From positions 6,572,001 to 6,636,000 of the forward strand of contig OZ316894.1 of NCBI GenBank assembly GCA_973895155.1: a DNA stretch of 64,000 nt. Direction: 5' to 3'. Made by a program: the position numbers and the translations under genes. Source of the DNA: Marsupella aquatica (lineage: Eukaryota; Marchantiophyta). Positions 37,465-50,400 of the stretch are shown in pieces; position 1 is the first letter of the stretch; each line of letters begins with the position of its first letter. The notes below the pieces were generated by a model. That model was not told the DNA's origin and did no database searches. It saw only the letters and a program-made list of their open reading frames with translations.

Positions 37465-39071
37465 TGACTTCTTGGCACCGAATGATGACAGACTCCATTC
37501 AAGTGCATTTTGCGTCATAGTGTCTCAGAGCAACAAAGAGGACTTCAGGAGAGGAATATTGTCGCCCGGGTGTTGCTCATCACGGTAGAGACAATCAATA
37601 TGATGCCAATATATTGCCAACAAGCAATGCACATCTCCTCTCTTGCAACAGCTAACAATGCCGTGGCGTACTTGAGGACACTGCAGAGACAAAGCGTGGA
37701 CGTTCCAAACAATTTTGTATGTTCTAGAACTACTCTCGCGATGTTATGCAGGTCTGTACACGATGAGTAAGCCATTGTTGCTTGATTCACTTCATTTCCA
37801 TAATCCATTGAAGCCTACCTGTTTACATCCTTGCTGCAAATTCTGTTTTGGATGTATAAACAATCTCCCCTGAAATTGAACCAGATGAGAAGGAACGAAA
37901 AGGGTTCGTTTCCGGCCAGTTTACAGCCCGACTTAGAACGTTAAACGCCTTTTTCTTGGTCTTTCTGACATTTGGAGACCCTATAAAAAACAAATTCAGG
38001 TCATAGTCCCCCGGACCCTTCAAAAAACAGAAATTAAAAGTTCAACTGCGAAAATAATTTCTGATTTTTATGAAATCAGGCTCGAATTCTCGTCCGCCCA
38101 GTAAATCCAAAGTAAGAGTACGTCTTGCTCACCCCAATTACGACGCAACGTGACACCTCCGTGCAAAGGTATCGCCATAGGCGAAGACAATTCATGTCTG
38201 CCGGCTGATTAGAAAACATGGACAAATGTGAATGACTGCCTGACTGCCGGCTCATTAGAAAACTTGAACAAATGTGAATGACTGCCAAGAAAACCGGATC
38301 GTCCATTCACGGACAATCGCAAAGTGGCGATTCTGCCATGATGGCATCAACAAGCATGTAACTTGTCAGCTGCACTTTGCTCGAAGCGTAGCCCTTTCGT
38401 GACATGAGTAACTGGTTTTTTGTGTTTGGAAAGTACTACACCAAATTTCATCAATGTAATAGCACACATTGAACGGGCAGCCCAGGCATGACTTAAGACT
38501 TGTTCACACCGGCACCCAATCCGAGCTCATGAGTACAAGAATCTCAGGACCTTGAAGAAGTCCGCATCCCTCAGAGATGTGCGCGTAAGTCTTAAAACTA
38601 GACGGCAAGGATGTGACCATCGTCCAAGTCTCTCAGGAGCACTCAGTCACAGAAATTATTCTCTAACACCGTGTAACAGTTCACATGAACACGACTTAGA
38701 AGCTCGTAGAATGTTGCAACCTTCAAAAACGATCGTCATCATCTCAACAACCAAATCTCTAAAAAATGTGATGGTCATCCTGGAACACATGCTCTTTATT
38801 GCACACTCGACATCGTTGAATTCATCACTTCTGTTCTATGTCTAATGTCATAGGGCCTGTGCAGGGAAATTGGGCCCCATCCTGATTACTTCAAAACTAT
38901 ATTTCCACGGCCGTGATTCGAAGAGACCATCGGAGAATTCTTACCTTCAGCCTCCCGTGTGTCATAGCGCAGGAGTTGGCCCAAGAAACACTCTAAGCGC
39001 TTTGAAAAGTCTTCAGTACGATTCTGAATCCTGTGTATTAAAATAATTTCCCCCGGTCTGATCTTAGTATC
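37465..39071. other. Intergenic DNA, no gene recognised
   Basis: It contains a 46-bp tandem duplication at 38198-38289. Short ORFs on both strands (for example 37510-37770 and 38552-38845) have no family resemblance. Confidence 0.4.
38198..38289. repeat. 46-bp tandem duplication
   Basis: Two units start at 38198 and 38244 and share CTGCCGGCTSATTAGAAAAC and ACAAATGTGAATGACTGCC, with a few mismatches. Confidence 0.85.
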
Positions 39072-39545
39072 TTACGCTGCAGTGGGAGTATCAGGCGTGG
39101 GAGGCACCGGAGTATCAGGCCTGGGAGGCACCGGGTTCCAGTAGCCGTAGGGATTCTCTTCATTATCCAGCATGGTTGTGTTCAGGAACTGTTTGTCACC
39201 GATCCAAAGGGCATTCACAGTATGGTCATCGCAAGCCCTGCCCGTGTTGGGATGGACGAGCACAGAATGGCCCCGTCTGTTAACTGTGATCCAGGGAACA
39301 AAGGATGCGAATTGATCGGGCGTCTTCAAGTCCACCTCGAACATGCCGGTCGGATGGGGCCCGATTGGGTGATCCCAGAACTTATACACTTTCAATTCCG
39401 TGAACTTCTGTATAATCTCCTCCCTGAGAGCCCGGGCCTTTTCGATGTCCGCAGGGTCCGTCTGCCAAAAGTAGATGTGCACATCGTAGGACCTTATCGG
39501 TGCCGGAAACTTCTTCACCGAATCCCCGTGTACCTCATCAGCCAT
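39072..39545 (-). CDS. DOPA 4,5-dioxygenase family protein (single exon, 157 aa)
   Basis: The family (Amanita DODA type, Pfam Dopa_DiOx) comprises small metal-dependent extradiol dioxygenases that open catechol rings such as L-DOPA; most plant members have no proven substrate. The ORF is uninterrupted from ATG 39545 to TAA 39074-39072 and covers the whole usual family length. Visible motifs: YDVHIYFW (residues 20-27) with the first conserved His, ALREEI, GPHPTGMFEVDL (about 62-73), PWITVNRRGHSVLVHPNTG (about 84-102), then DDHTVNALWIG (about 105-115). The conserved histidines of the family are present, so the active site looks intact. The C-terminus is a proline repeat, PVPPRPDTPVPPTPDTP, coded by a 24-bp tandem duplication. 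No signal or transit peptide is evident, so it is presumably cytosolic. It is distinct from the LigB-type DODA of betalain plants. Confidence 0.88.
   Translation of the reverse strand: MADEVHGDSVKKFPAPIRSYDVHIYFWQTDPADIEKARALREEIIQKFTELKVYKFWDHPIGPHPTGMFEVDLKTPDQFASFVPWITVNRRGHSVLVHPNTGRACDDHTVNALWIGDKQFLNTTMLDNEENPYGYWNPVPPRPDTPVPPTPDTPTAA
39089..39136. repeat. 24-bp tandem duplication in the dioxygenase 3' coding end
   Basis: Two near-identical units of AGTATCAGGCSTGGGAGGCA plus CCGG encode the repeated VPPxPDTP tail. The tail lies outside the conserved domain. Confidence 0.85.
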
Positions 39546-42289
39546 AATTTATTAGTGTCCTCTCTCCTCTCGTCAATATTTCAACAAACCACCTCGGGTC
39601 TGAATCCGTGTCGCAGTGCAATTCGAATATGATTGGATTCCAACAACACTTTGCTCTGCCTTTGTCTGATTGAACCTGACGACTGGTCTGCTGGCTTCCC
39701 CAAGTATCCAATTTTCTATCTAATCCGAACCATTGAGGAGACCCCTGCGTTACGCTTGCTGGGTCTCATGCAGAGAAAACTCTGCCCGTATTTGGAGCCA
39801 AGCACTAGGTAGCATTCAAGTATGGATCGGACAGAGGGAACGAGCAACTAATGTGTCCTCACCTTCTGTGTGCGATCCCCTAGTGTCGTCGCCTTCTGTG
39901 TGTGATCGACAGCATCCGATAAGAGGATCGACAGCATGCGATAACAGGAAGCATTGAATGGGGGGGCCGAATAGGCAGCAATAAGTGGGTTCCCAAGGAA
40001 TGCTCGCCCTAACCCTTAAATCTGAATCTGCTTCTGTAGTCTAGTAGCTATGAGCAGAGCTCCTGAAGGGGTCAAAAGTCGTGAATGCTGATTCGATACA
40101 GAATCGCACCATGAATGTGGTCAATTTCTTGGTTGTCTCAAAAAATGTGTTGGCATGACCGAGCAGGTCGCCAAGGGAGACAAAATACACAGGACCAAAC
40201 GAGGTTAACTTGTGCCCCACGTTTTTGGCTTGAAAGACTTTTTCATGACACCAACAAAACAGCAGTATACAGCAGAGGTATCCAACATAAGGGGGCCACA
40301 GCCCAGGGGAGAGAATGTGGCGATTTATACAAAGAAGAATTTAATGGGGCCCCTCCTCCATCTTTAGGACTTGACAGAGGCAAAATATGGATTCAGTACT
40401 TAACCAGGCCCTTTGGACCGTGGGCCGTTACAGATACATAAAAGCCAGTAACTCCGCAGCAATAGTGTGTTGGGTCGGCCTCCGCTACACAGGGCAATAT
40501 TACTTGACTTGGGGCACCACAAAAATTACAATATGTTACTTTGGATAAATACCTATAGGTATTGGATGATTAAATGAATTCTGTTGGATCTACAAATTGG
40601 TTGGTGTGATCACTCACTTTGAAGCTGCCTATTGAAAAAAGCTGGGACTTTTTGGGCATCTCCAACGCTCGATCTAATATCCTCAAGATTTTACACGTGG
40701 GCACTTTTCTTCAGTCATGTATTTCGAAGAAGCATAATTATACTTGAACACTTGAATTTGCTTATTTGAAGATAGCTTAGTGTTGGTTCAAACTTTGCTC
40801 TACGTGCCTGAAGAAAAGTGCTAGTGTAGATTGCACTTTGTAAGAAAGGGATTTTTGAGGAAAAGTGGTTGTGTGATTGAGTGATTTGGAGATGTCCCAC
40901 CTTTTCTTCAGAAAATCCCACCTTTCCTCAAAATGTCCCACCTTCGTTCAGGAGATACCTTGAAAGTAAGAGATCATATCAACCAATTTACAGCTCCAAC
41001 AAAATTTATTTCAAATGTTAAGGTATATCAAAAATTAACATTTTGTGGTGTCCTGAGTCGTAATGGGGCCCTGTGTAGTAGCTGTGGCGCACCTAACAAA
41101 GACTGCTCCAGAGTTAGTGCATTTTGTAAGCTCCAGAGTTGGACAGGTGCATTTTAAGTATTTTGTATTTCTATGGCCTAGTGTGAGGGCCTGGCCAAGT
41201 TGTGAGTCCATCTTTGGGGTCAGTCAAGTCAAAGTCAAGTCCTGAAGACGCAGTAGGTGCCCGTTAATTATAAGGTCACTCTGTCTCTGGTAGTGTGTCG
41301 TCCGTTTGGTGATGAAGGCACACGGACGTACGAAATTGCCAGAAAGCAGGGTAGATGGACCGCAAATCAAGCTTCCAGAAGCCTCTGCTTTATGAATTTT
41401 TTTTAGCATTGGTCATGGTCGAAGCGTCGCCATAACCTTCCCTCGGAATCCAATAATGTGGCTTCCCTTCGATTTTATTGATATGGCGGTCCTTTGGAAC
41501 ACTAGAATTATCCAGCATAAATTTAAGGAAGGGGTACACTATGCTCCAGCTCTGGAACATAGAATTCAGAATTCGAGATCGTGAGTGGAGTTAATCAGGA
41601 ACGAGCAGCAAGGCTTCCTGAACAGTCCATCTCCTTCTTTGGTCGTCCACTGTGCAATCCCGTCTGAGCAGATCCGTGCCGATGACCACCCAGTCCACCA
41701 GCTCGTGAGTGAGACGATTCTAAACACTTTTCAGCCTGAGTATCTCGGCATGAAGCTCAAGGGTTCGGAGTCCCAAGCCACAAGTTGTGACAGGATACTC
41801 TGTCTTATCGTGTGATCGACTGCTATCTGTTGTTGAGTTCTCCGGTTACGTATTACTCATGTAATATGCCGCTGGTGTAAGTAGCTGAACTCACCACTTG
41901 TTTCTCTGCTTTCCGTTGAAAGGGATTCACGTCTCTTGTATTTGTATTGTCTCGTTGGTCAGCGAGGTATTAAGATCTATCGCTCCCTCTCTGCGGCATT
42001 GTTGAGGAGAACATTTCTAAGTTTGTCTGTCGTTTATCGTCAAGGAGAAGGCGGGAAAATAAATATCTGTACACATTTTACTTCTCAATCCACTGATGTG
42101 TGTGCTCAAGTTTGTTTTCCTTTTGTTTGCTCTATTGAGATCGATCACACAAGTAAATTGGTTTGTGGTTCCATCCCGCTGGAGCCCCCATAGAAAAGTT
42201 CTACAGATGATCTCGGGCCTCTTGAAGCCCTACGGGAGAAATTCAGCACCGTGAAATGATAAGAGGGAATGTCCCTAAGCACATGCTTG
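39546..42289. other. Intergenic DNA with a dispersed repeat, no gene recognised
   Basis: The first 200 bases are the likely promoter and leader of the dioxygenase gene. A short duplication (CCTTCTGTGTGYGATC) lies at 39860-39905. A repeat unit occupies 40372-40531 with an inverted partial copy at 41034-41095. Short ORFs at 40115-40441, 41585-41815 and 41936-42193 have no recognised relatives. Confidence 0.4.
40372..40531 (+). repeat. Dispersed repeat, copy 1 (others at 41034-41095 inverted and 44694-44893)
   Basis: Shared blocks include GGACTTGAC, ACTTAACCAGG, AGGCCCTTTG, TTGGGTCGGCCTCCGCTACA, CAGGGC and ACTTGACTTGGGGCACCAC. The copy near 44694-44893 is in the same orientation. The 41034-41095 piece is inverted relative to this copy, so the 40531-41034 interval is flanked by inverted sequences ending CACCACAAAA. 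Confidence 0.65.
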
Positions 42290-42600
42290 AGCAAAACCAA
42301 GCTTCCATCCATTAATAACATGCAATTGCTCCAATGACAGCCGACTCCGGAACTTCAATTGTTCGTTTGAAGTTCGGCAAGGGTTGGAGCAAATACAGAA
42401 ATTCAGTTTCTGCTAAGAGGCGGATATGGTGACCTATCGGGCAACCCACGTACGTAATATCTGGCCAGGTGCAGCGACTTTACAGCCCACACTTCTGTGA
42501 GTCCAGGCAGGAGTGGGCTGGTCATCCAGCTGTATAAGCAGCGACTTATCCATGTTCAACAAAGCTCCTGAGAGTTGCTCATACAGCTTAGACTAACAGC
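42290..42600 (-). pseudogene. LINE reverse-transcriptase fragment
   Basis: The minus strand reads LYEQLSGALLNMDKSLLI (about 42595-42540), matching the SGxxxNxxKS block of non-LTR reverse transcriptases. After one frame change it reads PDITYVGCPIGHHIR (about 42470-42425), matching the YLGxPIG block that follows in the same proteins. Only this short stretch is recognisable and the rest of the element is missing. Non-functional. Confidence 0.6.
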
Positions 42601-45600
42601 ATTATTATTCGCAAATTTTAGCCAAAACTTACCGCAAAATATTTGCTGGCTATTATAGCAAAGAAGAAAAAATAGAAGAATTTCAAAAACCACCAAAATT
42701 GGACTTCAATCTGGTGCCACCACTCTTGAGGATCACTGGTGTAAATTGCCACTTTCCTCACTCTGACATTTCTCTAATCTGGCCTCCTCCTCACATAACT
42801 TGCATGCCAGTCGTCACATGCGACTCAACGTCTTGAGGCAATGAGGAACCGAATGTCAGGCTTGCGCCAGCAAACACGACTAACTCGACTCCTGCCTGAG
42901 TTGATTCAATGTGCACAGATAAACTCGCAGGGGAGTTCAGGGATGGCGGTCAATTTTGTATGTGAACGGTGGTCTTTGGCATACTTTGCAGGGTGCGGGC
43001 ATATTGAGGGGCCCGTCCATGGCCACAAACAGGGTTTTTTACTGCTGGAGATGCCACCAGTCTGGCAGCATCAAAGTATTCAAAGGTCCCCATCTATAAA
43101 CGACCGATATCATCCACAAACAACTGATGATTTGTTGGACCAATCATTCTCTTACTTCTTGAACTCTGCTCCATAAGAAAAACAGTTTTAATTTGGATAG
43201 AGCCATGTGAATGAGGCACCTACAGTAGCTTTGATGCAGCAAATTTCGCTCTAACACCAGGAAAATTAAATTGGCTAATGATCAAATATTGTTACTAGAC
43301 AATCTCCCAACAATTAGCAATAACACCCAAACTAAGATGGACACTACGATGGAATGGATAATCTAATGTGTTACAATTGACACCCGCTGTATGGGAAACC
43401 ATCTTTTGATTGTTCGCTTCATTGACACTAGATTAACATTTGCCATAACATTCATTGTAAGCTTAACGACGCCTTGAGACATTAAATGGTGTGAAGGCGT
43501 GCTTTGGGTCCTTGCTTGGGTTTGGCCGGTTTTGCTCTGGCATTCGTAGGGCTTTGGGCCCGCTTTTGACGTTTTCCCTGCTTTTAGCGACTTGGGTTTT
43601 GGAACGGCATTTATCTGATGTTAATTTCGAGTTTTTGCTAAAAACAGACCAAAAAAAGCTTCAAGGTGGTAACGCGACTGCCTAAAGGTAACACAAACTT
43701 CAAGCGTTACCCAAACTTCAAGCATCTTGTCCAACTTTATCGGTTACAAGAGCTTTAGTTTCCTCTTGAGAATTGAATGTCCTAAGCAGAGGACCGCACC
43801 CTAGACGATCACAACGTTTGACCTCAGGACTCTGATGGACCAAGCAGGTTTTTGGCGTCAAGACAAAGGAAACCTGTTATCTAAGACAAAAATGTTTCAG
43901 AGTGGATGATGCAAGTTGTAGCAATTTTTGGGGCTGCTTTCTAAACAAATGAATGTGGTTCAGTTTGCCCAAGACAATTATTTCAGAGAAACCATACACA
44001 AATGAACGTCGAACGGGTGGAACTTGCATACGAATCAGCTGAAAATGAGGGGATGCTCGACAGCCAATTATTCCGTTTGTAACCAGTAAATCCTTTTTAG
44101 GCTTGAGATTTGTGTGCGACGCCTTTGTGGTCTCGGTTTCGTTCAGTGAATTCTGTAATGGAAGTAACTTGTCACAGATGGGTAGGCTTCTTCGCCACGA
44201 CGTTGATTGAAATTCACATCCCATGCAAAGACTGTGCTAATCCCACGACGTCATCATGGCCTCCACTTTTTCCCGTCTCAAGTCTCTCTTCGCACATGTC
44301 GTTGAGAACTTCGAGCAGACGCTTTATGATTGACTATCATTTCTTTCCATGGGGAATCCTACACGACTACGCCCTGGACAGGCTCTCCCGCGACAGTCGA
44401 TTCGATTGACTATTTTAAACAAGTTTTGAGAGAAATGAAACTTGCAATCATATCAGACACCAGCTCACTTCGAACGATAAGCATCATGTTACTTAGAGGA
44501 TGTCCAACCTCATTTCTAGCAAATGCGTTGGGATAGAGCCCTTCCAAACTGATTTCATTGAATGGCCGCCTTTGGCCTTTTTGCAAACGTGTTGTGCTAG
44601 ACAGTACAACGTGTACATCAACATGTACAGCTAAGCAATTCTTGCCTAAGGGACGCTCACATATCGCCCACGAAAGGACTTAACCAGGCCTTCACAACGC
44701 CCTCCAGCATCTTATGGACTTAACGGACCACAAATATGCATTCAGGACTCAACCAGGGCCAGGTTACCAGGCCCCTTTGACGGTCAGCTGTCAAAAACTT
44801 AAAAATGCATGAAGTCAGCTGCAGTCATTGTTGGGTCCGCCTCAGCTACACAAGGCGCCACTACTTGACTCAGGGCGCCACAAAACCTACCAAATAGTCT
44901 TCCCTTCTGATATCTATCAGTAATTATCTGATTTATTTTACGAGGGTTTCATCTCTGTAAATGAATGTCGTTACTACAAGGTGTTGCAAGAAGTTAATGT
45001 GGTTTATAAGAAACTCATCTTAACTGTAAAAAGTAATGATTAATCATTCTTCTTCACATCAAAACCTTTTTGAGCTGAAAACACTACACGACAAACTGCT
45101 TTACTTTATTTTTTGGGGCCACTTCTTATAAGTTTTGTTATCAAAAATATTGTGCTGGATTAACTATGCTGGTCTGTTAGGGAAATGGGAAAGAAATGAA
45201 AGTCCAGATGCAGCAGCCTGAAAACATTCATATGAGGTGAAATGCTCTGGAAAAAAATGTTTTTTCTTGCTGAAAATGTAAGATAATAACTATGTTTTCT
45301 CCACATACTATGTGAAGGGTCCTCTGTTTTGCAGCCCTGAGCACTCATGTATTGTCAGAAAGGCCTGAATTGGTTTTCTCCACAGAATTTGCTACACTAC
45401 AACGTGTGAAGTGCCAAAGCCATTGAGTGTACATGGTTGTCTTATTCACATTCAGATTTCACAGGGCAGTATTTCACAGATGGTCTAGTTAGACCACAGT
45501 TGCCCCTTCAAGAGTTATGGGTTACCTGTAGGATCAAGAAAAGAAATTGTGGAGCAGACAGGCAGGATCAAGAAGAAATGAGCCTAATGTGGAAAAAGTG

Positions 45601-45743
45601 AAAAAAACTGGACACTGCTCCATTATATACGGGCAGTTGTGGTTTAAATAGCATGTGTAAGGTATTTTCTTTTACCAGGACTGCAACAAGTGCAGGGAGA
45701 GTAAGTTGATGCAAGCTTATCACCAGATATGGGAGCCCTGTTT
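42601..45743. other. Intergenic DNA, no gene recognised
   Basis: It contains the second copy of the 40-kb repeat at 44694-44893. ORFs at 42841-43176, 43877-44224 (-) and 44110-44409 have no family resemblance. A short exon-like piece (ATG at 44254, MASTFSRLKSLFAHVVENFE, then a stop) was seen but has no partners. Confidence 0.35.
44694..44893 (+). repeat. Dispersed repeat, copy 2
   Basis: This matches 40372-40531 in the same orientation: ACTCAACCAGGGCC, GTTGGGTCCGCCTCAGCTAC, AAGGCGCCACTACTTGACTC and AGGGCGCCACAAAA. It is diverged and carries small indels. It is non-coding. Confidence 0.65.
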
Positions 45744-46110
45744 GTAACCACACATCAAAATGTGTTAATATATGGTAGTCACTCATTGGTTTAAAGAAAA
45801 TAATGAGGGTTATCATAGTATGGAGTGATGTCATACACAACCACAAATCAAAATGTGATAATATGTGGTGTACACTCACTGATTTAAAGAAAATAATGAG
45901 GATACACAATCACACATCAAAATGTGATAATATATGGTGCACACTCACCTATTTAGAGCAAATAATAAGGGTATCGCAGTATGGAGTGATATCATACACA
46001 TCAAAATCTCTTAATATATGGTGCGTCCTCATTGAGTTAAAGAAAATAGTGATTTAAAGAAATTAATGAGGATTATCATAGTGTGGAATGATATCATACG
46101 AAATGTCATA
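45744..46110. repeat. Degenerate tandem repeat, about 75-100 bp units
   Basis: Four to five units contain CACATCAAAATGTGATAATA, TATGGTGCACACTCA, GATTTAAAGAAAATAATGAG and GGTTATCATAGTATGGAGTG, with some units lacking blocks. A short ORF across it (45803-46057) is simply the translated repeat. Confidence 0.75.
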
Positions 46111-47423
46111 TTTTAATGTGTAATTACAGGGACCCATTTGAGAAGACCCGAGACACGATACACTCTGGTCGAACAGAAAAGGCAGGAACGGCACACCATG
46201 GAGATTCCTTAGGGGAAGGGCCTGTCGGCCAAGGTCTCCGTCTCCTCACGTCTTACATCCTTCTGAACCTAATTATCACAGTTCACTAAACGTTTGCACT
46301 CCTGTAATTTACACTCTCCTACTCTACCAGGAACGATGTGACGTGAATCGTCCGATGACTGCACAGCACTCCATGCGTGCCGACGGAGGGACTGCACTAT
46401 AGTAAAGCACTGCACCTCTTGATGAGACTGACATGCGAGTGTGTCCCTTCGCACACGTTAACACGTAACGTTCTCGCATCTACGAAAGTCACTGTTTGGA
46501 AATCCGGGTGGATGGATTTTGGCGGGTTCTTCGCGCGAGTCGCGAGTTTTGCCAATCAATTCCCGTTTTGCTCTTTAATAAATTATATTCTTGCCAGCGT
46601 TCCGGTGCGCCATCGAGTTCCTCGTGACGACCTAAATTATCTACGGCGATGTCGAGATGAGGAAAACTCGACCAATCAAATTAAAGCTGTTCAGCTTTAT
46701 TTCGAAGATTTATCCCCCTTACCCCCTGCCGAATCTTCCGCTGAGCGTTGAGGATCGGAACTTGGACGCGAGGCTGAAACGTGCTGCCCCTCAACGGCCT
46801 CATGACGACGAATGGACACCCATCCATCTCACTAACGGTAGGTACAGGTCAGTTTTGATTGGTTGGCTGGTGAAGAGGGTGACGACTAGCACTGTCAGCA
46901 TCCGGATTCGTGAAGGATTCTTTGGAGTTGAGTGAACCAGCCTCTGATCGATTCGTTTTTGCTATGGCTGGTCAGATACGGAAATATGAAATCTAGAACA
47001 TGTAAGCTGTGGTTGAACAAGGTCGAAGGTGTGCACAAGCGAAACCTCGGGTGCTTAAAATGAAAGTCCGCAATCCTTCCAATGATGGAAAATACTGTAG
47101 CTGACCACCAGCGCTTCCGTTACCAACTTCACAAAAGCCTAGATTTACACGTGAAGCTTGTGACCGAAGTGCTACAGAAATCTGCGGACCCCGGGAACTG
47201 AAACTGCCTGTTCACAAGATTGTCCATCCCTCATTCGATAGCAACAAAATCTGCACGGACAACATTCCCTGTCCGAAAAATGCCCTAATCTAGGATGAGA
47301 TACGAAGATTGACACGGTGAACAGCGAGAACACTCCCGGATGGCAATCACGACACTGCTTCCACTATCGTCATGAAAATTTCCGTTGCATTACATTTCGT
47401 TGCAGAAACATATATTTTGCGAG
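46111..47423. other. 3' flank of the bromodomain gene, no gene recognised
   Basis: The last part should contain the 3' untranslated region of the bromodomain gene on the minus strand. ORFs at 46377-46751 and 46657-46935 overlap each other in different frames and resemble nothing known. Confidence 0.35.
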
Positions 47424-50400
47424 TCACTTTCGAACCCGCTTCTTTGAGTTGGAAGGCGTGCTATCGCCCCCACGTTTCGAATATCTAGATACACGAGAAG
47501 TAGAACTCTGCCTCGAAATAGGCGTTGTCCGCTGCTTCTCCACCGACAACCCTGAGGATACTAAACTACAAGAATTGTTCGGAGCCCCCTTTTTTTCGAT
47601 ATCTATACAGCTCATGTCTTTCATCTTTGCAGGAGTCGTCTTGTTCCCTATACTTTCTACATTCAGACGCCCACCGCTTGCCCTGAGATCGGCCAGAACC
47701 TGACCCTGCAAACTTGTCTTTTGGAAATCTCTGTCCACTCTTATCTTTTTGCCCGAACTCCCACCAGGAACTCGGTTACCAGATTCAATGAGGAATTCGG
47801 GCTTTTGTGATTCCTTCCTTGGAGTTTCCTCCTTAAAAACTCTGTTTGCTGCCGCCTTTTTGAAGGTGGTCTCAATCTTGACATCCAGATCTCGGTCAAC
47901 ATCGTTATCATTGGAAGATCTTCCAGCATGAGGAGTGTCCTCAAAAGGTATATGCGCACTCTTTGCTCCTCCTTGACTATCCAAGGCGGCAGGAGACTCA
48001 GTGTTACCTTTCAGGATACCTTTCTTCCGAACCTCTGACCCGGCAGAGTTATTAGAAACCCTCGCCTTGTGGACTTCCATCGATTTCCTCACTTCTCTCT
48101 TCCGTGTTGCCGGCCCATTTTGCTTCAGCAGAGCTTCGGTTTGTAAAATCTTATCCATCTCCGTTAGGGCACAGCTTCTGAGGGCCTTGGCACCCACATA
48201 CTCCTGGGAATCACTGCTATTATACACCAATGCATTGGTAAAAATCAAAAGAAGATCTCTAAAAAATTCTACACTGCCAGAGTAGGCACCATCCTCCAGG
48301 CGGGAACGAACCATGCTCAAGTCCACATGCCTCCTTACCAGACGATCGTATCGGGCGTTGTCCTGATACTCCTGACGTTGCCTGAAGAGAGGAGCGAATT
48401 TGTGGGCACAAATGACTCGAAGACATTCCAAAAGTGGAAGAAACTTCCCCGGAACCTTGGGCTCCCTTCGATTTTTCCTACTCGAGGGGGACATGTCCTC
48501 TATGCTATCCATGGAGGATCCCACTTCACTCTTGTCAATCTGATTGTCAGTGCAGTCCGGAAACGGCTGCTGGACCTCACCAGCCTCTGGGCGATCTCTG
48601 CTGTGTTCCTGACGGTTCTCACTTCCTTTAGTCTCTACAATTTCTGGAACGCCTTCATCCACAGACCTAGAGATACCCAGATCTGTTTCGGGCGTCTCTC
48701 CTTCGTTACCTTCGATAACCATACCCACTACCTCATCTTCTTTCCCCTCGTCGTCTTTCCTAACCTCCACAACTTCACTTTCCATCATTAAATTATCGAC
48801 CTCTTGAATTGCGTCCTCACTTTTCACGTCGGTTTCCGAAGGAATCATGCTACTACTTGCGGATTTCACCTCATTTGGGATCTCAGCAGCTTGAACGGCC
48901 GTTTCTTCCATTAAATTACGTTCCTTAGAAACTTCTTCACTCTTAGGATTAGGACTGCTTTCTAAAGTCGCCTTCCGTGGTTCTACTTCAGTTATTACGT
49001 CGGAAGGACGAAGTTCGGCAAGCTCAGGGTCCGGTCCGAGTGCCACTGTCAATAGCGGGATTTCATCTTCCGGAGAACTCGGCTCAACCCCCTTGCTTAA
49101 TACCAAATAAGAACCAGCTGGATGAAATCCATTCACATCCGTGTGACTCGGCCGATCGTCGACGTCGACGGGATTGGTTGGATGACTCTCACTACTCAGT
49201 CCACTACACTGGACGCAATTGTCTGCACCGTCTCCCGCGATAGCTGGAGTTGGAGAATCAGGCACAACCACATCTTGCTTTAATGATTCAGCAATCGCCT
49301 CACCCATTAGAGATGAATTTCTGCCCTTTTCACTCTGTTCCAACGGGATAGATGTGTCCTTGATGTCTGTTTCCTGCACTTCCAGTATGGCAGCCTCCTC
49401 TATCGTACTCTCTGAAAGCTGATGATCCTCAGGTTTTGCTAGTTGAGGCCGTGACATTTGCTTTAGTTTAGCTTCTTCCTTGGCTTTCAGCCTCTTCTCT
49501 TTCTCAGCTCGGCCATAGCTCAGACCAAGTCGAGACCACCGAGACTCCCTCTTCGAGCTTGAATCCACGTCGAATGTACCTGTACTGTTTCTAGCTTCTC
49601 GTTCGAGAGCCCTGCACGGTGATGAAGCACCACTAGCCACACCCAACGCCTCCAAGGAATCCACAGAGTCCCGAGCAAGGAGATCCTCAGGAGTGTCAAC
49701 AGCCGTACTCGTACTGGGCAACTCTGGCTGTGGACATGAAGTGCTCATCGCCATGTCAGGCTCGGAGTCCGTTCCAGCTGCTCTATCCTCCCAACCCACG
49801 GTGGCTACTTTCTCTGGCATGGCCATGTCATGGGCTACGGCAGAATCAACCCCATCTCCGCGGACTTGAGCGTCGGCCTCCCCGGGTGGAGTTTCCGAAG
49901 GTTTCTCCTCTATAGCTTGATAGCCCACTGTGGCTTGATCCTCTCCTACCGCTTGATCCTCCAGTATGGCCCGGTCCTCAACTACGGCTTGATCCTCTAC
50001 TACGGATTGATCCTCTACATTGGCTTGGTCCTCTACTTTGCCTTGATCAGCGGTTGAAGCTGAGATTTCTAGGTCAGGTTCTTCTATAGCAATTTCATCT
50101 TTTCTGACCTGCAATGCGTCTGTCGAAGTTGTCAAGAAAACTTGCTCCTCACCCTTGTCAGGTTCCTTCTCTGGGGTTATCTCTCGGGTGGGTAATTCCA
50201 AGGACATGTTCTGCTCTATTTTCATATCCGCCCCTCTTTCAACCACCTCATCGGTACAATCTTGGCCCAGGCGATGTGGCGTAGAGGTGGCTGGACTATC
50301 CCTCTGGTTTCCAAGCTCCTCCACTTCCATAACAGAAAATTCCTGCGGGTCCAAGTCACCAGAGGTTACAGGTATGTTTTCAGCCGGGGAGGCTCCCTCT

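Noticed and set aside
44254-44331. Short ORF MASTFSRLKSLFAHVVENFE
   Set aside because: Ends after 25 codons, no splice partner, no family; chance remains likelier.
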